Of a stretch of 21,020 nt of DNA, positions 14,013 to 21,020 are shown in pieces. Each line of letters opens with the position of its first letter. Positions within the stretch are counted from its first letter, which is position 1. The stretch is from Candidatus Omnitrophota bacterium (lineage in GTDB: Bacteria > Omnitrophota > Gorgyraeia > Gygaellales > Profunditerraquicolaceae): positions 1 through 21,020 of the forward strand of contig JAKQSG010000069.1 of assembly GCA_029563245.1 (NCBI GenBank). Direction: 5' to 3'. A model generated the notes under the pieces. The model was not told where the DNA came from and did no database searches. It saw only the letters and a list, made by a program, of their open reading frames with translations. The translations under genes and the position numbers were made by a program.

Positions 14013-14626
14013 TTTATCTTGGCAATAAAATTCTTGATCTTTCTATGGTCTTTCTTCCCCAAAGAGGATTCTACCCCGCTTGAGAGGTCAACCCAATCAG
14101 GATGGGCTAATTGTAAGGCGCGCCTTATATTGCCTGGGTTCAATCCTCCGGATAAAAAAACCGGACGCTTTATTTTATCCAATTTCTTCAATAAGTTCCA
14201 GTCAAACTTTTTCCCTGTTCCTCCTGCCCTGCCCTTGACAAAGGCGTCAAAAAGGTAGGCGTATGTTTTATATTCTGCTATGGCTCCTAAATCTATGTTT
14301 TCTTTGACCCTAAAAGCTTTTACAACCTTATAACCTTTAAACCTAAGGCAAAACTCTGGACTTTCTTCTCCGTGAAATTGCAGGATATTAAGTCCGCACA
14401 GGCGTGCAATCATCTTAATCTGGGTTTCCTTGGCATTTACGAATACGCCCACCCTTAATATTTTTTTCGGCAAGATACGGGATATATTTGCGGCCTTTGC
14501 CAAAGTTATATAACGCGGGCTTTTATTAAAAAACACAAAGCCTAAGGCATCAGCTTTATAAAAAAACGCAGCTAAGGCATCTTCCAGGTTAGTAATACCG
14601 CAAATTTTTACCTTAGGGCTTACCAT
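14009..14626 (-). CDS. trpF: Phosphoribosylanthranilate isomerase
   Basis: TrpF carries out the Amadori rearrangement of phosphoribosylanthranilate to CdRP in tryptophan synthesis. The 205-residue TIM barrel has the general base C9 in KICGIT, the general acid D127 in LFDAFVKG, LQFHGEE, and the phosphate-binding SGGLNPGNI and DLSSGVES motifs. The ATG overlaps the trpC stop by 7 nt (ATGGTAA), and the 3' end overlaps trpB by 4 nt. It is a free-standing enzyme here, not fused to TrpC as in enteric bacteria. Confidence 0.97.
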   Translation of the reverse strand: MVSPKVKICGITNLEDALAAFFYKADALGFVFFNKSPRYITLAKAANISRILPKKILRVGVFVNAKETQIKMIARLCGLNILQFHGEESPEFCLRFKGYKVVKAFRVKENIDLGAIAEYKTYAYLFDAFVKGRAGGTGKKFDWNLLKKLDKIKRPVFLSGGLNPGNIRRALQLAHPDWVDLSSGVESSLGKKDHRKIKNFIAKIK

Positions 14627-15411
14627 CCCATTATCTCTTCAACTTTAGACCTGATATCGGAGGACTCCATAAAAACCGTACCGATTAAAACGGCGCTAAC
14701 GCCCAATATCTTTAGAAATAATACATCCTGGCTATTTTTAATTCCGCTTTCTACAACTACTGTTTTTCCCTTAGGGATTAAAGGAAAAAGCCTCTCGACT
14801 GTTTTTGGGTCAACTTCCAGCGTATTAAGGTTACGGTTATTTATACCGATAAGCGTTAACCCTTTTAACTTTAAAACTTTCTTCAGCTCTTTTTCCTCGT
14901 GTACCTCTACTAACGCATCCATCCCTAATTCAAAGGCAATGGTAGAAAACTCAACTAATTCATCCTGGGTAAGAAGCTTGGCTATTAAAAGTACGGCATC
15001 CGCACCGTAAAACCTGGACTCAAAAATCTGATACCGGTCTAAGATAAAATCTTTTCTTAATACAGGTACCTGGACTAAACCCTTGACTTCATTGATATAG
15101 GACATGTTCCCTAAGAAGAAATCCTCCTCCGTGAGGACAGAAAGAGCCGCAACATTTGCTTCCTGATAAATCTTTGCAATCTCAATATGGTTAAATTCCT
15201 GTCGGATTATCCCCAGAGAAGGCGAGGCCTTCTTAATTTCTGCGATTAGGGATATCTGCCGCGGCTTATTTATCGCCTCAATAAACTTGCGGGGAGGCTC
15301 TAGCGATGCTAATCTGGATTTTAATTCTTCCTCGGGAATCTGCTGTTTAGCTAAAATAATCTTTTCTTTTTTCCTGGCTATAATCTCTTTTAGAATATCT
15401 CTCTTTTTCAT
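14620..15411 (-). CDS. trpC: Indole-3-glycerol phosphate synthase
   Basis: TrpC closes the indole ring of CdRP with loss of CO2 and water. The 263-residue protein has the family N-terminal helices, SLIAEIKKASPSLG (54-67) with catalytic lysine K60, LRKDFI (118-123) with K120, LVEVH (167-171) with E169, INNRNL (190-195) and ESGI (221-224). The ATG is 1 nt after the trpD stop, and the end overlaps trpF by 7 nt. The length is typical for the stand-alone enzyme. Confidence 0.97.
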   Translation of the reverse strand: MKKRDILKEIIARKKEKIILAKQQIPEEELKSRLASLEPPRKFIEAINKPRQISLIAEIKKASPSLGIIRQEFNHIEIAKIYQEANVAALSVLTEEDFFLGNMSYINEVKGLVQVPVLRKDFILDRYQIFESRFYGADAVLLIAKLLTQDELVEFSTIAFELGMDALVEVHEEKELKKVLKLKGLTLIGINNRNLNTLEVDPKTVERLFPLIPKGKTVVVESGIKNSQDVLFLKILGVSAVLIGTVFMESSDIRSKVEEIMGW

Positions 15412-15412
15412 C

Positions 15413-16420
15413 TTACGAATAATCCTTTAACATTTTTAGTTTCCTTAGGGCTGCTCCGCTATCAAGTGATGATATCGCCAGCTCTACACCCTCTCCTATT
15501 GAACCGGCTTTATCTGCAGCATATATAGCGCAGGCTGAATTTAATACCACGATATCCCTCTTCGGCCCTTTTACTCCGCTTAAAACATCTAAAGCGATAG
15601 AGGCATTCTTACGCACATCACCGCCTAAAAGATCCTGCGCAAGAACCCTGCTAAAACCAAAATCTTCCGGGGAAATTTCATAATCTTTAAATTTACCATC
15701 AACCGCCTCCGAAATAAAAGTCTTATCAACGGTAGTGACTTCATCCAATCCATCCATCCCGTGGACGACTAAAACATGTTTAGTCCCCAGGTTATGTAGG
15801 ACGCGCGCTAAAATCCTGGTCCATTCTAAACTATAAACCCCGATTAACTGGTTGGTGGCCCGGGCAGGATTAATCAATGGCCCCAAAATATTGAATATTG
15901 TCTTGCGGGCTATTTTCTTGCGGGCAGGCATTACATGGCTCATTGCCGGATGTAAGTTAGGTGCAAATAAGAAAGCAATCCCGATATCTTCCAGGCATTT
16001 CTTTATCTTATCCCTGCTCATATTAATATCAACGCCTAAGGCCTCCAGGATATCGGCGCTTCCGCATTTACTGGAGACAGAACGATTGCCATGCTTAGCA
16101 ACACAAACGCCGGCACCGCTAGCGACAAAAGCGGTGATAGTAGAAATGTTAAAGGTGCCCTTCTTATCTCCACCGGTACCACAGGTATCTAATATATTTG
16201 GCCGGTCAACAATAATGGGATTGATATATTTAAGCATTGACTCTACCGCCCAAGTAAGCTCCTCTACTGTCTCTCCTTTATCATTTAGAAAGGTAAGGAA
16301 TTCAATTATATCCGCGGTATTGGTTGCACCGCTTAGGATATCCGACATAACGCCCTGCATCTGTTCGGAATTTAAATTCTTTCTTTGCGCAAGTATCTGT
16401 ATCGCTTCTTTAATCAGCAT
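15413..16420 (-). CDS. trpD: Anthranilate phosphoribosyltransferase
   Basis: TrpD transfers the phosphoribosyl group of PRPP to anthranilate. The 335-residue enzyme has DTCGTGGD (78-85), the NISTITAF loop, KHGNRSVSSKCGSAD (109-123), NILGPLINPA and the metal-binding GMDGLDEVT. It is a separate polypeptide, not fused to the glutaminase. Its ATG overlaps the trpG stop by 7 nt (ATGCTGA), which favours coupled translation. Confidence 0.97.
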   Translation of the reverse strand: MLIKEAIQILAQRKNLNSEQMQGVMSDILSGATNTADIIEFLTFLNDKGETVEELTWAVESMLKYINPIIVDRPNILDTCGTGGDKKGTFNISTITAFVASGAGVCVAKHGNRSVSSKCGSADILEALGVDINMSRDKIKKCLEDIGIAFLFAPNLHPAMSHVMPARKKIARKTIFNILGPLINPARATNQLIGVYSLEWTRILARVLHNLGTKHVLVVHGMDGLDEVTTVDKTFISEAVDGKFKDYEISPEDFGFSRVLAQDLLGGDVRKNASIALDVLSGVKGPKRDIVVLNSACAIYAADKAGSIGEGVELAISSLDSGAALRKLKMLKDYS

Positions 16421-16980
16421 ATTTTAAGGAAGTTCTTTAAAATATCCATACCTGAGGGAGTAAGGATAGACTCAGGATGGAATTGTACCCCAAAAACAGG
16501 ATAATCTTTATGCCTTAGCCCCATAATCTCTTTTTCCTTTGTAGAGGCTGTGACCTCAAGGCTAGAAGGAAGACTCTTGCTTTCTACAATAAGAGAATGG
16601 TAACGGGTAGCCTCAAAGGGGTTGGGTATATTACGAAAAATACCTTCATTATTATGATAAATCTGGGAAGTCTTACCGTGCATAAGGTTCTTAGCTTTGA
16701 TAATCCTGCCTCCGTATACATACCCTATTGCCTGATGGCCAAGACAAACTCCCAATATCGGCAGTTTACCGGAGAATTCCTTAATCACCATACAGGATAT
16801 CCCGGCATCCTCAGGCCTTCCCGGTCCAGGAGAAATAATTATCTTCTCTGGTTTAAGCCTTATTATCCCCGGGATAGTTATCTTATCATTACGAAAGACC
16901 TTAACGCTTTTGCCCAAAGAACCTAAATACTGGACTAGGTTGTAAGTAAAAGAATCGTAATTATCAATCATTAAAATCAT
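16414..16980 (-). CDS. trpG: Anthranilate/aminodeoxychorismate synthase glutaminase subunit
   Basis: TrpG (PabA-like) hydrolyses glutamine and supplies ammonia to the chorismate-binding partner TrpE and/or PabB. The 188-residue class I amidotransferase has the nucleophile C79 in GVCLGHQ, the oxyanion region PGPGRPEDAG (51-60), and the catalytic H168 and E170 in QFHPES. The start overlaps the murA stop by 4 nt, with AGGG 7 nt before the ATG. The gene just upstream is murA, so no trpE lies next to it. The protein may serve both tryptophan and folate synthesis, as such subunits do in several bacteria (inference). Confidence 0.95.
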   Translation of the reverse strand: MILMIDNYDSFTYNLVQYLGSLGKSVKVFRNDKITIPGIIRLKPEKIIISPGPGRPEDAGISCMVIKEFSGKLPILGVCLGHQAIGYVYGGRIIKAKNLMHGKTSQIYHNNEGIFRNIPNPFEATRYHSLIVESKSLPSSLEVTASTKEKEIMGLRHKDYPVFGVQFHPESILTPSGMDILKNFLKIC

Positions 16981-18239
16981 TCTTTTTCCCTGCGCACCTT
17001 AGCGCCTAAACTTTCTAATTTCTCTTCGATTCTCTCATAACCTCGCTCAAGATGGTATATTCTGGATATGGATGTCTCCCCGGAAGCTGCCAGTCCTGCC
17101 AAGGCAAGCGAGGCTGAAGCACGCAAATCCGAAGCCATAACGCAAGAACCCGATAGCCTCCCTACTCCTTCCACTATGGCATGCGGCCCTTCGCGCTGTA
17201 TATGCGCGCCCATACGGTTTAACTCAGAGACATGCATAAACCTATCCGGATAAATTTTCTCAGTTATAATCGTTATGCCCGGGGTAAGGCTCATCAGGCT
17301 CATCATCTGCGCCTGCATATCGGTAGGAAAACCAGGATAAGGAAGCGTTGTAATATTCACGGCATTTAACGGCTTCTTATAGCGCACATGCAGGGAATTT
17401 TCGCCCCTGGACATGTTTACACCGGCCTCTTCAAGCTTATCTATTAAGGCGCCTAAGTGCCTTAGTACAACATTTTTAATAACTATATCTCCCTTGGTGA
17501 TCAGGGCAGCCAGGATCATTGTCCCCGCCTCAATCCTATCCGGTATAATGGCATGGGTTGCTCCATGCAAAGACTTAACTCCCTCGATTTCTATAGTAGG
17601 GGTACCCTGCCCTTTAATCTTCGCTCCCATCTTATTCAAAAAATCTGCCAGGTCTACTACTTCAGGCTCGCATGCCGCGGCTTCAATAACCGTCTTACCG
17701 TTAGCTAAAACAGCAGCCATCATAACATTGTCAGTAGCCAATACCGAAGAGCCATAAACTCCCCCTAAATAAATATGTGCGCCTTTAAGCTTGCTGGCTT
17801 TGGCAAATATGTATCCTGATTCTATCTCCACATCCGCGCCTAAGGCTTTTACCCCCTTTAAATGCAAATCTACAGGCCTCACCCCAATAATACATCCTCC
17901 CGGAAGAGATACCTTAGCCTTGCCTAACTTTCCCAAAAGCGGCCCCAAAACACAGAAAGAAGCGCGCATAGTAGAGACAAGCTTATAATCAGCGATGTAG
18001 TTTGTTTTCTTTAAAGAAGATACCGCTAATACCCCCTTATCAAAATCAACGCCCTTGCCCAAAGAACGCAATATCCTTATCATAGTATTGGTATCGCGTA
18101 GATTGGGCACACCCTTAATTATACAGGCATCATCAGTAAGCAATGTAGCGGCCATAATCGGCAGTACTGAATTCTTTGCCCCGGAGATAGTGACCTCTCC
18201 CTTAAGTTTAACCTGTCCTTCAATAATTAATTTATCCAT
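16977..18239 (-). CDS. murA: UDP-N-acetylglucosamine 1-carboxyvinyltransferase
   Basis: MurA adds enolpyruvate from PEP to UDP-GlcNAc, the first committed step of peptidoglycan synthesis in the cytoplasm. The 420-residue protein has the substrate contact SGAKNSVLP (19-27), the catalytic loop PGGCIIGVRPVDLH with C116, EPEVVDLADFL, and PTDMQAQMMSL. The active-site cysteine, rather than aspartate, predicts normal fosfomycin reactivity (inference). The ATG is 7 nt after the prmC stop region, with AAGGA close upstream. The 3' end overlaps trpG. A peptidoglycan gene is consistent with a walled organism. Confidence 0.97.
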   Translation of the reverse strand: MDKLIIEGQVKLKGEVTISGAKNSVLPIMAATLLTDDACIIKGVPNLRDTNTMIRILRSLGKGVDFDKGVLAVSSLKKTNYIADYKLVSTMRASFCVLGPLLGKLGKAKVSLPGGCIIGVRPVDLHLKGVKALGADVEIESGYIFAKASKLKGAHIYLGGVYGSSVLATDNVMMAAVLANGKTVIEAAACEPEVVDLADFLNKMGAKIKGQGTPTIEIEGVKSLHGATHAIIPDRIEAGTMILAALITKGDIVIKNVVLRHLGALIDKLEEAGVNMSRGENSLHVRYKKPLNAVNITTLPYPGFPTDMQAQMMSLMSLTPGITIITEKIYPDRFMHVSELNRMGAHIQREGPHAIVEGVGRLSGSCVMASDLRASASLALAGLAASGETSISRIYHLERGYERIEEKLESLGAKVRREKE

Positions 18240-18245
18240 TTATCC

Positions 18246-19037
18246 TTAGCCTCTCCTTGCTACAATCACCCTATCAATATTATTAAAGTCTTTAATTATC
18301 TCAATTACTTTAAAAGAATTAGAGTCGCGCAGGATACCCTCAACGCCTTCGCGCTGGTTAAACCCTATCTCCATAATTAAGATCCCTTCATTTATCAAAT
18401 AATCTGATGAACCTTTAATTATCCTTCTATAAAAGCTTAACCCATCCATTCCCCCGTCTAGAGATTCTCTCGGCTCATGCCTGACCTCAGGCTGAAGGCC
18501 ATCTATCTCTCCGCTTCGCACATAAGGAGGATTAGTTATACATATCGAATACCTAAAGAGATCAGCTGCCAAAGAATCAAATAAATCACTTGCTGCGAAA
18601 CTAACCCTGTTTAATACCCCGTTTAATCTTGCGTTATCCAAAGCCACTCTCAAAGCTTCAATAGAAATATCTGTAGCAGTTATCTTCAAACCGGGCAAAA
18701 ACTTAGCCAGGCTGATTGCTATACACCCAGAGCCTGTCCCTATTTCCAAAACTCTTCTATTGAAAGGCATTAGCGATCTTGCATATTTTATTGCGGCATC
18801 AACCAGAATCTCAGTCTCAAAGCGTGGAATAAGAACATGAGTGTTGACCTTAAATTCCAAACCCATAAATTCCGTACTACCAAGAATATATTGGAGAGGC
18901 TCACCGCTTAGCCTCCTTTTTAATGCAGATGAGATAAAAGATCCCTGGCTTAAAGTCAAACGCCTACCTTTATCTAAATATAAGCTCTCCCTTTTGCATC
19001 CCAGGGCATGAGTAAATAATAATTCCGATTCAGTCAT
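18246..19037 (-). CDS. prmC: Release-factor glutamine methyltransferase
   Basis: PrmC (HemK) methylates the glutamine of the GGQ motif in RF1 and RF2, raising termination efficiency. The 263-residue protein has the linker PLQYILGSTEFMG (47-59), the SAM-binding motif LEIGTGSGCIAISL (97-110), and the catalytic NPPY at 169-172. It directly follows prfA, its substrate gene, with 2 nt between stop and ATG. The N-terminal helical domain is shorter than usual: relatives have roughly 20 more residues before the segment matching SELLFTHALG. No alternative upstream start fits without a long overlap into prfA. Confidence 0.96.
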   Translation of the reverse strand: MTESELLFTHALGCKRESLYLDKGRRLTLSQGSFISSALKRRLSGEPLQYILGSTEFMGLEFKVNTHVLIPRFETEILVDAAIKYARSLMPFNRRVLEIGTGSGCIAISLAKFLPGLKITATDISIEALRVALDNARLNGVLNRVSFAASDLFDSLAADLFRYSICITNPPYVRSGEIDGLQPEVRHEPRESLDGGMDGLSFYRRIIKGSSDYLINEGILIMEIGFNQREGVEGILRDSNSFKVIEIIKDFNNIDRVIVARRG

Positions 19038-19039
19038 TT

Positions 19040-20098
19040 CTATTCTTTAGGAATATCCGCCGCTGCCTTAATGAGCGCATCGGATAAAACATCAAATTCA
19101 CCCTCTAATACAGCCTCCAGGGCATGAGTAGTAAAATTTATACGATGATCGGTAATACGCCTATCGGGAAAATTATAGGTACGTATTTTTTCGCTGCGAT
19201 CACCCGAACCGATCTGTGATTTTCTCTCTCGGGACAATTTCTTTGACTCTGCTTCTTTCTTTGCATCTAATAATTTAGCCCGTAATACGCGCATCGCCTT
19301 AAGTTTATTCTTAAGTTGAGAACGCTCATCCTGACAGGCAACCACTACCCCGCTAGGCATATGCGTAATCCTTACTGCAGAATCAGTTTTTTGCATATGT
19401 TGGCCTCCGGGCCCGCTAGAGCGGTATGTATCAATTCTTAAGTCGCTAGGGTCAATGGTTAAATCCACATCTTCCGGCTCTATCAACACAGCTACAGTGG
19501 CTGTAGAGGTGTGTATCCTCCCCTGAGATTCAGTAGCAGGGACTCTCTGAACCCGATGAACCCCGCTTTCAAACTTGAGCCTCCTGTAAACATCTTTGCC
19601 TTTTACGCTGAAAGAAACCTCCTTAATCCCCCCTGATTCATTAGAAGCCAAAGACATAGTCTCAACCGACCATCCCTTACTAGCCGCATATTTGGAATAC
19701 ATCCGGTAAAGATCAGCTGCAAATAGGCCTGCCTCATCCCCTCCGGTACCCTGACGAATTTCTAGGATAACATCGCGGTCAGCATCTTTATCCTTTTCCA
19801 CAAAAAGGGCTTTTAGCTTCTCCTCCATTGCAACTTCCCTGGCCTTGAGTTCCTGCAGTTCCTTCTTGGCCAGATCAACAAAATCATTTTCGTGCTTTTC
19901 CTTAAGCACGGCCTCTAATTCAGCGGCCTCTTTTAATATCTTCTTATACTCCCGGAATAAGACTACATGTTCTTTAATCTGAGAAAGTTCCTTAGCCAGC
20001 TTATTAGAGGCTTCACGGTCCGAAAGAATCTCAAAAGAAGATAAAAGCCCTTCCAGCTCTTTATAGCGGGATTCAAACTTTTCTAATTTCTTAAGCAT
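19040..20098 (-). CDS. prfA: Peptide chain release factor 1
   Basis: RF1 reads UAA and UAG and triggers peptide release. The 352-residue protein has an N-terminal coiled-coil domain, the stem RQGTGGDEAGLFAADLYRMY (115-134), the codon-reading tripeptide P187-A188-T189 within QRVPATESQG, and the catalytic GGQ at 231-233 in SSGPGGQHMQKTDSAVRIT. The PAT tripeptide, rather than SPF, identifies it as RF1. The start overlaps the rpmE stop by 1 nt (TAATG). Both TAA and TAG stops occur among the genes here, in line with its role, and prmC is immediately downstream. Confidence 0.97.
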   Translation of the reverse strand: MLKKLEKFESRYKELEGLLSSFEILSDREASNKLAKELSQIKEHVVLFREYKKILKEAAELEAVLKEKHENDFVDLAKKELQELKAREVAMEEKLKALFVEKDKDADRDVILEIRQGTGGDEAGLFAADLYRMYSKYAASKGWSVETMSLASNESGGIKEVSFSVKGKDVYRRLKFESGVHRVQRVPATESQGRIHTSTATVAVLIEPEDVDLTIDPSDLRIDTYRSSGPGGQHMQKTDSAVRITHMPSGVVVACQDERSQLKNKLKAMRVLRAKLLDAKKEAESKKLSRERKSQIGSGDRSEKIRTYNFPDRRITDHRINFTTHALEAVLEGEFDVLSDALIKAAADIPKE

Positions 20099-20298
20099 TA
20101 TTTCTTACCGTACTTCTTCATAAACTTATCCACGCGCCCGGCAGAATCGACAAATTTCTGCTTGCCCGTAAAAAAGGGATGGCACTTAGAACAAATCTCA
20201 ACCCTTATACTAGGCTTAGTAGAACGGGTATGTATTGTCTCTCCGCATGCGCATACAATAGTCGCATCTTTATAATTAGGATGGATCTTATCTTTCAT
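20098..20298 (-). CDS. rpmE: 50S ribosomal protein L31, zinc-binding form
   Basis: L31 (bL31) is a 50S protein forming an intersubunit bridge. The 66-residue product has the C+ cysteine set C16, C18, C36 and C39 and the typical HPFFTGKQKFVDSAGRVDKF segment. AAGGAG at 20306-20311 lies 7 nt before the ATG. The gene is 59 nt after rho, the usual rho-rpmE order. The cysteine-containing form binds zinc and can be exchanged for a C- paralogue under zinc starvation in some bacteria; no such paralogue is in the window. Confidence 0.97.
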   Translation of the reverse strand: MKDKIHPNYKDATIVCACGETIHTRSTKPSIRVEICSKCHPFFTGKQKFVDSAGRVDKFMKKYGKK

Positions 20299-20357
20299 TT
20301 TTACTCTCCTTTTTTGTGTTTGGCTTCAATTTCATATTCAAGCCTAAGGTTGATAAC
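20299..20357 (-). other. rho-rpmE intergenic leader with imperfect hairpin
   Basis: The 59-nt gap holds an imperfect inverted repeat at 20322-20344: GGCTT, a G-G mismatch, AAT, a 5-nt loop, ATT, AAGCC. It is followed by an A-rich run, not a T tract, so it is not an intrinsic terminator in the direction of transcription. I see no convincing -10 element for a separate rpmE promoter, so rpmE may be read from rho. An RNA operator role is possible but unproven. Confidence 0.35.
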
Positions 20358-21020
20358 TTATTGATTCATGCTATTTAAAAATTCCTCATTATTCTTTGTC
20401 TTGCTTAACTTGCCGATCAAAAGCTCCATCGCTTCAACATTACTCAGCTCGTTAAGTACCTTTCTTAAAATCCAGGTTTTCTGCAGGACATCGGGCTTAA
20501 CCAAGAGTTCCTCATGCCGGGTATTAGAACGCTTGATATCTATAGCCGGGTAGATCCTGCGCTGGAATAGATTCCTGTCCAACTGCGTCTCCATATTTCC
20601 CGTGCCCTTAAATTCCTCGAAAATAACCTCATCCATGCGGCTGCCGGTATCCACAAGTGCCGTAGCAATAATCGTAAGGCTGCCTCCTTCTTCAACCGCA
20701 CGCGCCGCACCAAAGAACCTTTTGGGTTTCTGCAGCGCGTTAGAATCGACCCCTCCGGAAAGGACCTTACCGCTATGCGGAACAACCGAATTATAGGCCC
20801 TAGCTAAACGGGTAATACTATCTAATAATATTACCACATCGCGCTTATGTTCAACAAGCCTTTTAGCCTTCTCTAAAACAATCTCGGCTACCTGCACATG
20901 CCTTTCCGGGGGCTCATCAAAGGTAGATGATATAACTTCCCCTTTGACATGACGCTGCATATCCGTTACCTCTTCAGGCCTTTCGTCGATTAAAAGCACA
21001 ATTAAAATTACATCCGGATT
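20358..21020 (-). CDS. rho: Transcription termination factor Rho, 5' part outside window
   Basis: Rho is the hexameric RNA-dependent ATPase that terminates transcription. The visible 220 C-terminal residues begin with NPDVILIVLLIDERPEEVTD and include VVILLDSITRLARAYN (Walker B), the Q-loop region LSGGVDSNALQKPKRFFGAA, and TGSRMDEVIFEEFKGTGNME with the R loop. Walker A and the RNA-binding OB domain lie beyond the right edge. The frame is open to position 21020, so the start is not in the window. Rho precedes rpmE, as in many bacteria. Confidence 0.97.
   Translation of the reverse strand, partial: NPDVILIVLLIDERPEEVTDMQRHVKGEVISSTFDEPPERHVQVAEIVLEKAKRLVEHKRDVVILLDSITRLARAYNSVVPHSGKVLSGGVDSNALQKPKRFFGAARAVEEGGSLTIIATALVDTGSRMDEVIFEEFKGTGNMETQLDRNLFQRRIYPAIDIKRSNTRHEELLVKPDVLQKTWILRKVLNELSNVEAMELLIGKLSKTKNNEEFLNSMNQ

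Noticed and set aside
15852..16427. 191-aa plus-strand frame opposite trpD and the trpG end
   Set aside because: It is the antisense shadow of conserved trpD. No promoter, ribosome-binding site or domain supports it.
16977..18245. Search for a trp attenuator, T-box or leader peptide ahead of trpG
   Set aside because: The trpG start overlaps murA and there is no non-coding space. No tandem Trp codons or terminator hairpin are present.
1..21020. Mobile elements, CRISPR arrays, tRNA or rRNA genes, and defence islands
   Set aside because: No repeat-spacer pattern, transposase or integrase motif, or tRNA-like fold was seen, and coding is continuous housekeeping. The helicase-nuclease shares the Cas4-type fold, but no cas gene is nearby.

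Overview
The window is a dense stretch of a bacterial chromosome made almost entirely of housekeeping genes. Nearly all lie on the minus strand; the one clear exception is rpmB (L28). Base composition looks moderately AT-rich and even from end to end. I see no transposase, integrase, phage gene, CRISPR array, tRNA or rRNA, and no sign of recent transfer. The longest stretches without a gene are under 100 bases. The gene content, the minimal operon spacing and several tiny lineage-type proteins suggest an uncultured bacterium of the PVC/Omnitrophota kind. That placement is an inference from general gene style, not from a search.

Read in the direction of transcription (high to low coordinates), the layout is as follows. 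(1) 21020-20358 holds the C-terminal part of the transcription terminator Rho. (2) 20298-9720 is one very compact series: rpmE (L31), prfA (RF1), prmC (RF1/RF2 glutamine methyltransferase), murA, trpG-trpD-trpC-trpF-trpB-trpA, an M16 zinc peptidase and a CNNM/CBS membrane protein. Neighbours overlap by 1-7 nt or are separated by 1-6 nt, so translational coupling is likely throughout. There is no trp leader or attenuator, and trpE is not in the window. (3) A near-consensus promoter at 9689-9716 starts a second unit: a 48-aa zinc-ribbon protein (DUF5679 type), rsfS, argS and recJ. (4) rpmB is transcribed rightward and converges on recJ. Its promoter overlaps that of a leftward helicase-nuclease (UvrD-type helicase with a Fe-S PD-(D/E)XK nuclease), which appears to be made from a leaderless mRNA. 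(5) Two tiny genes of unknown function follow, of 55 and 53 codons. (6) A consensus promoter at 2105-2133 starts rpsO (S15), which begins with TTG, followed by pnp (PNPase, cut by the window edge).

The genes group into translation (L28, L31, S15, RsfS, RF1, PrmC, ArgS), RNA turnover and termination (PNPase, Rho), DNA repair (helicase-nuclease, RecJ), tryptophan synthesis from anthranilate onward, and cell-wall precursor synthesis (MurA). I found no convincing new defence or mobile system. The most unusual points are regulatory or concern small genes: the interlocked rpmB/helicase promoters with a leaderless helicase message, a likely ATA start for rsfS, and the three very small genes.
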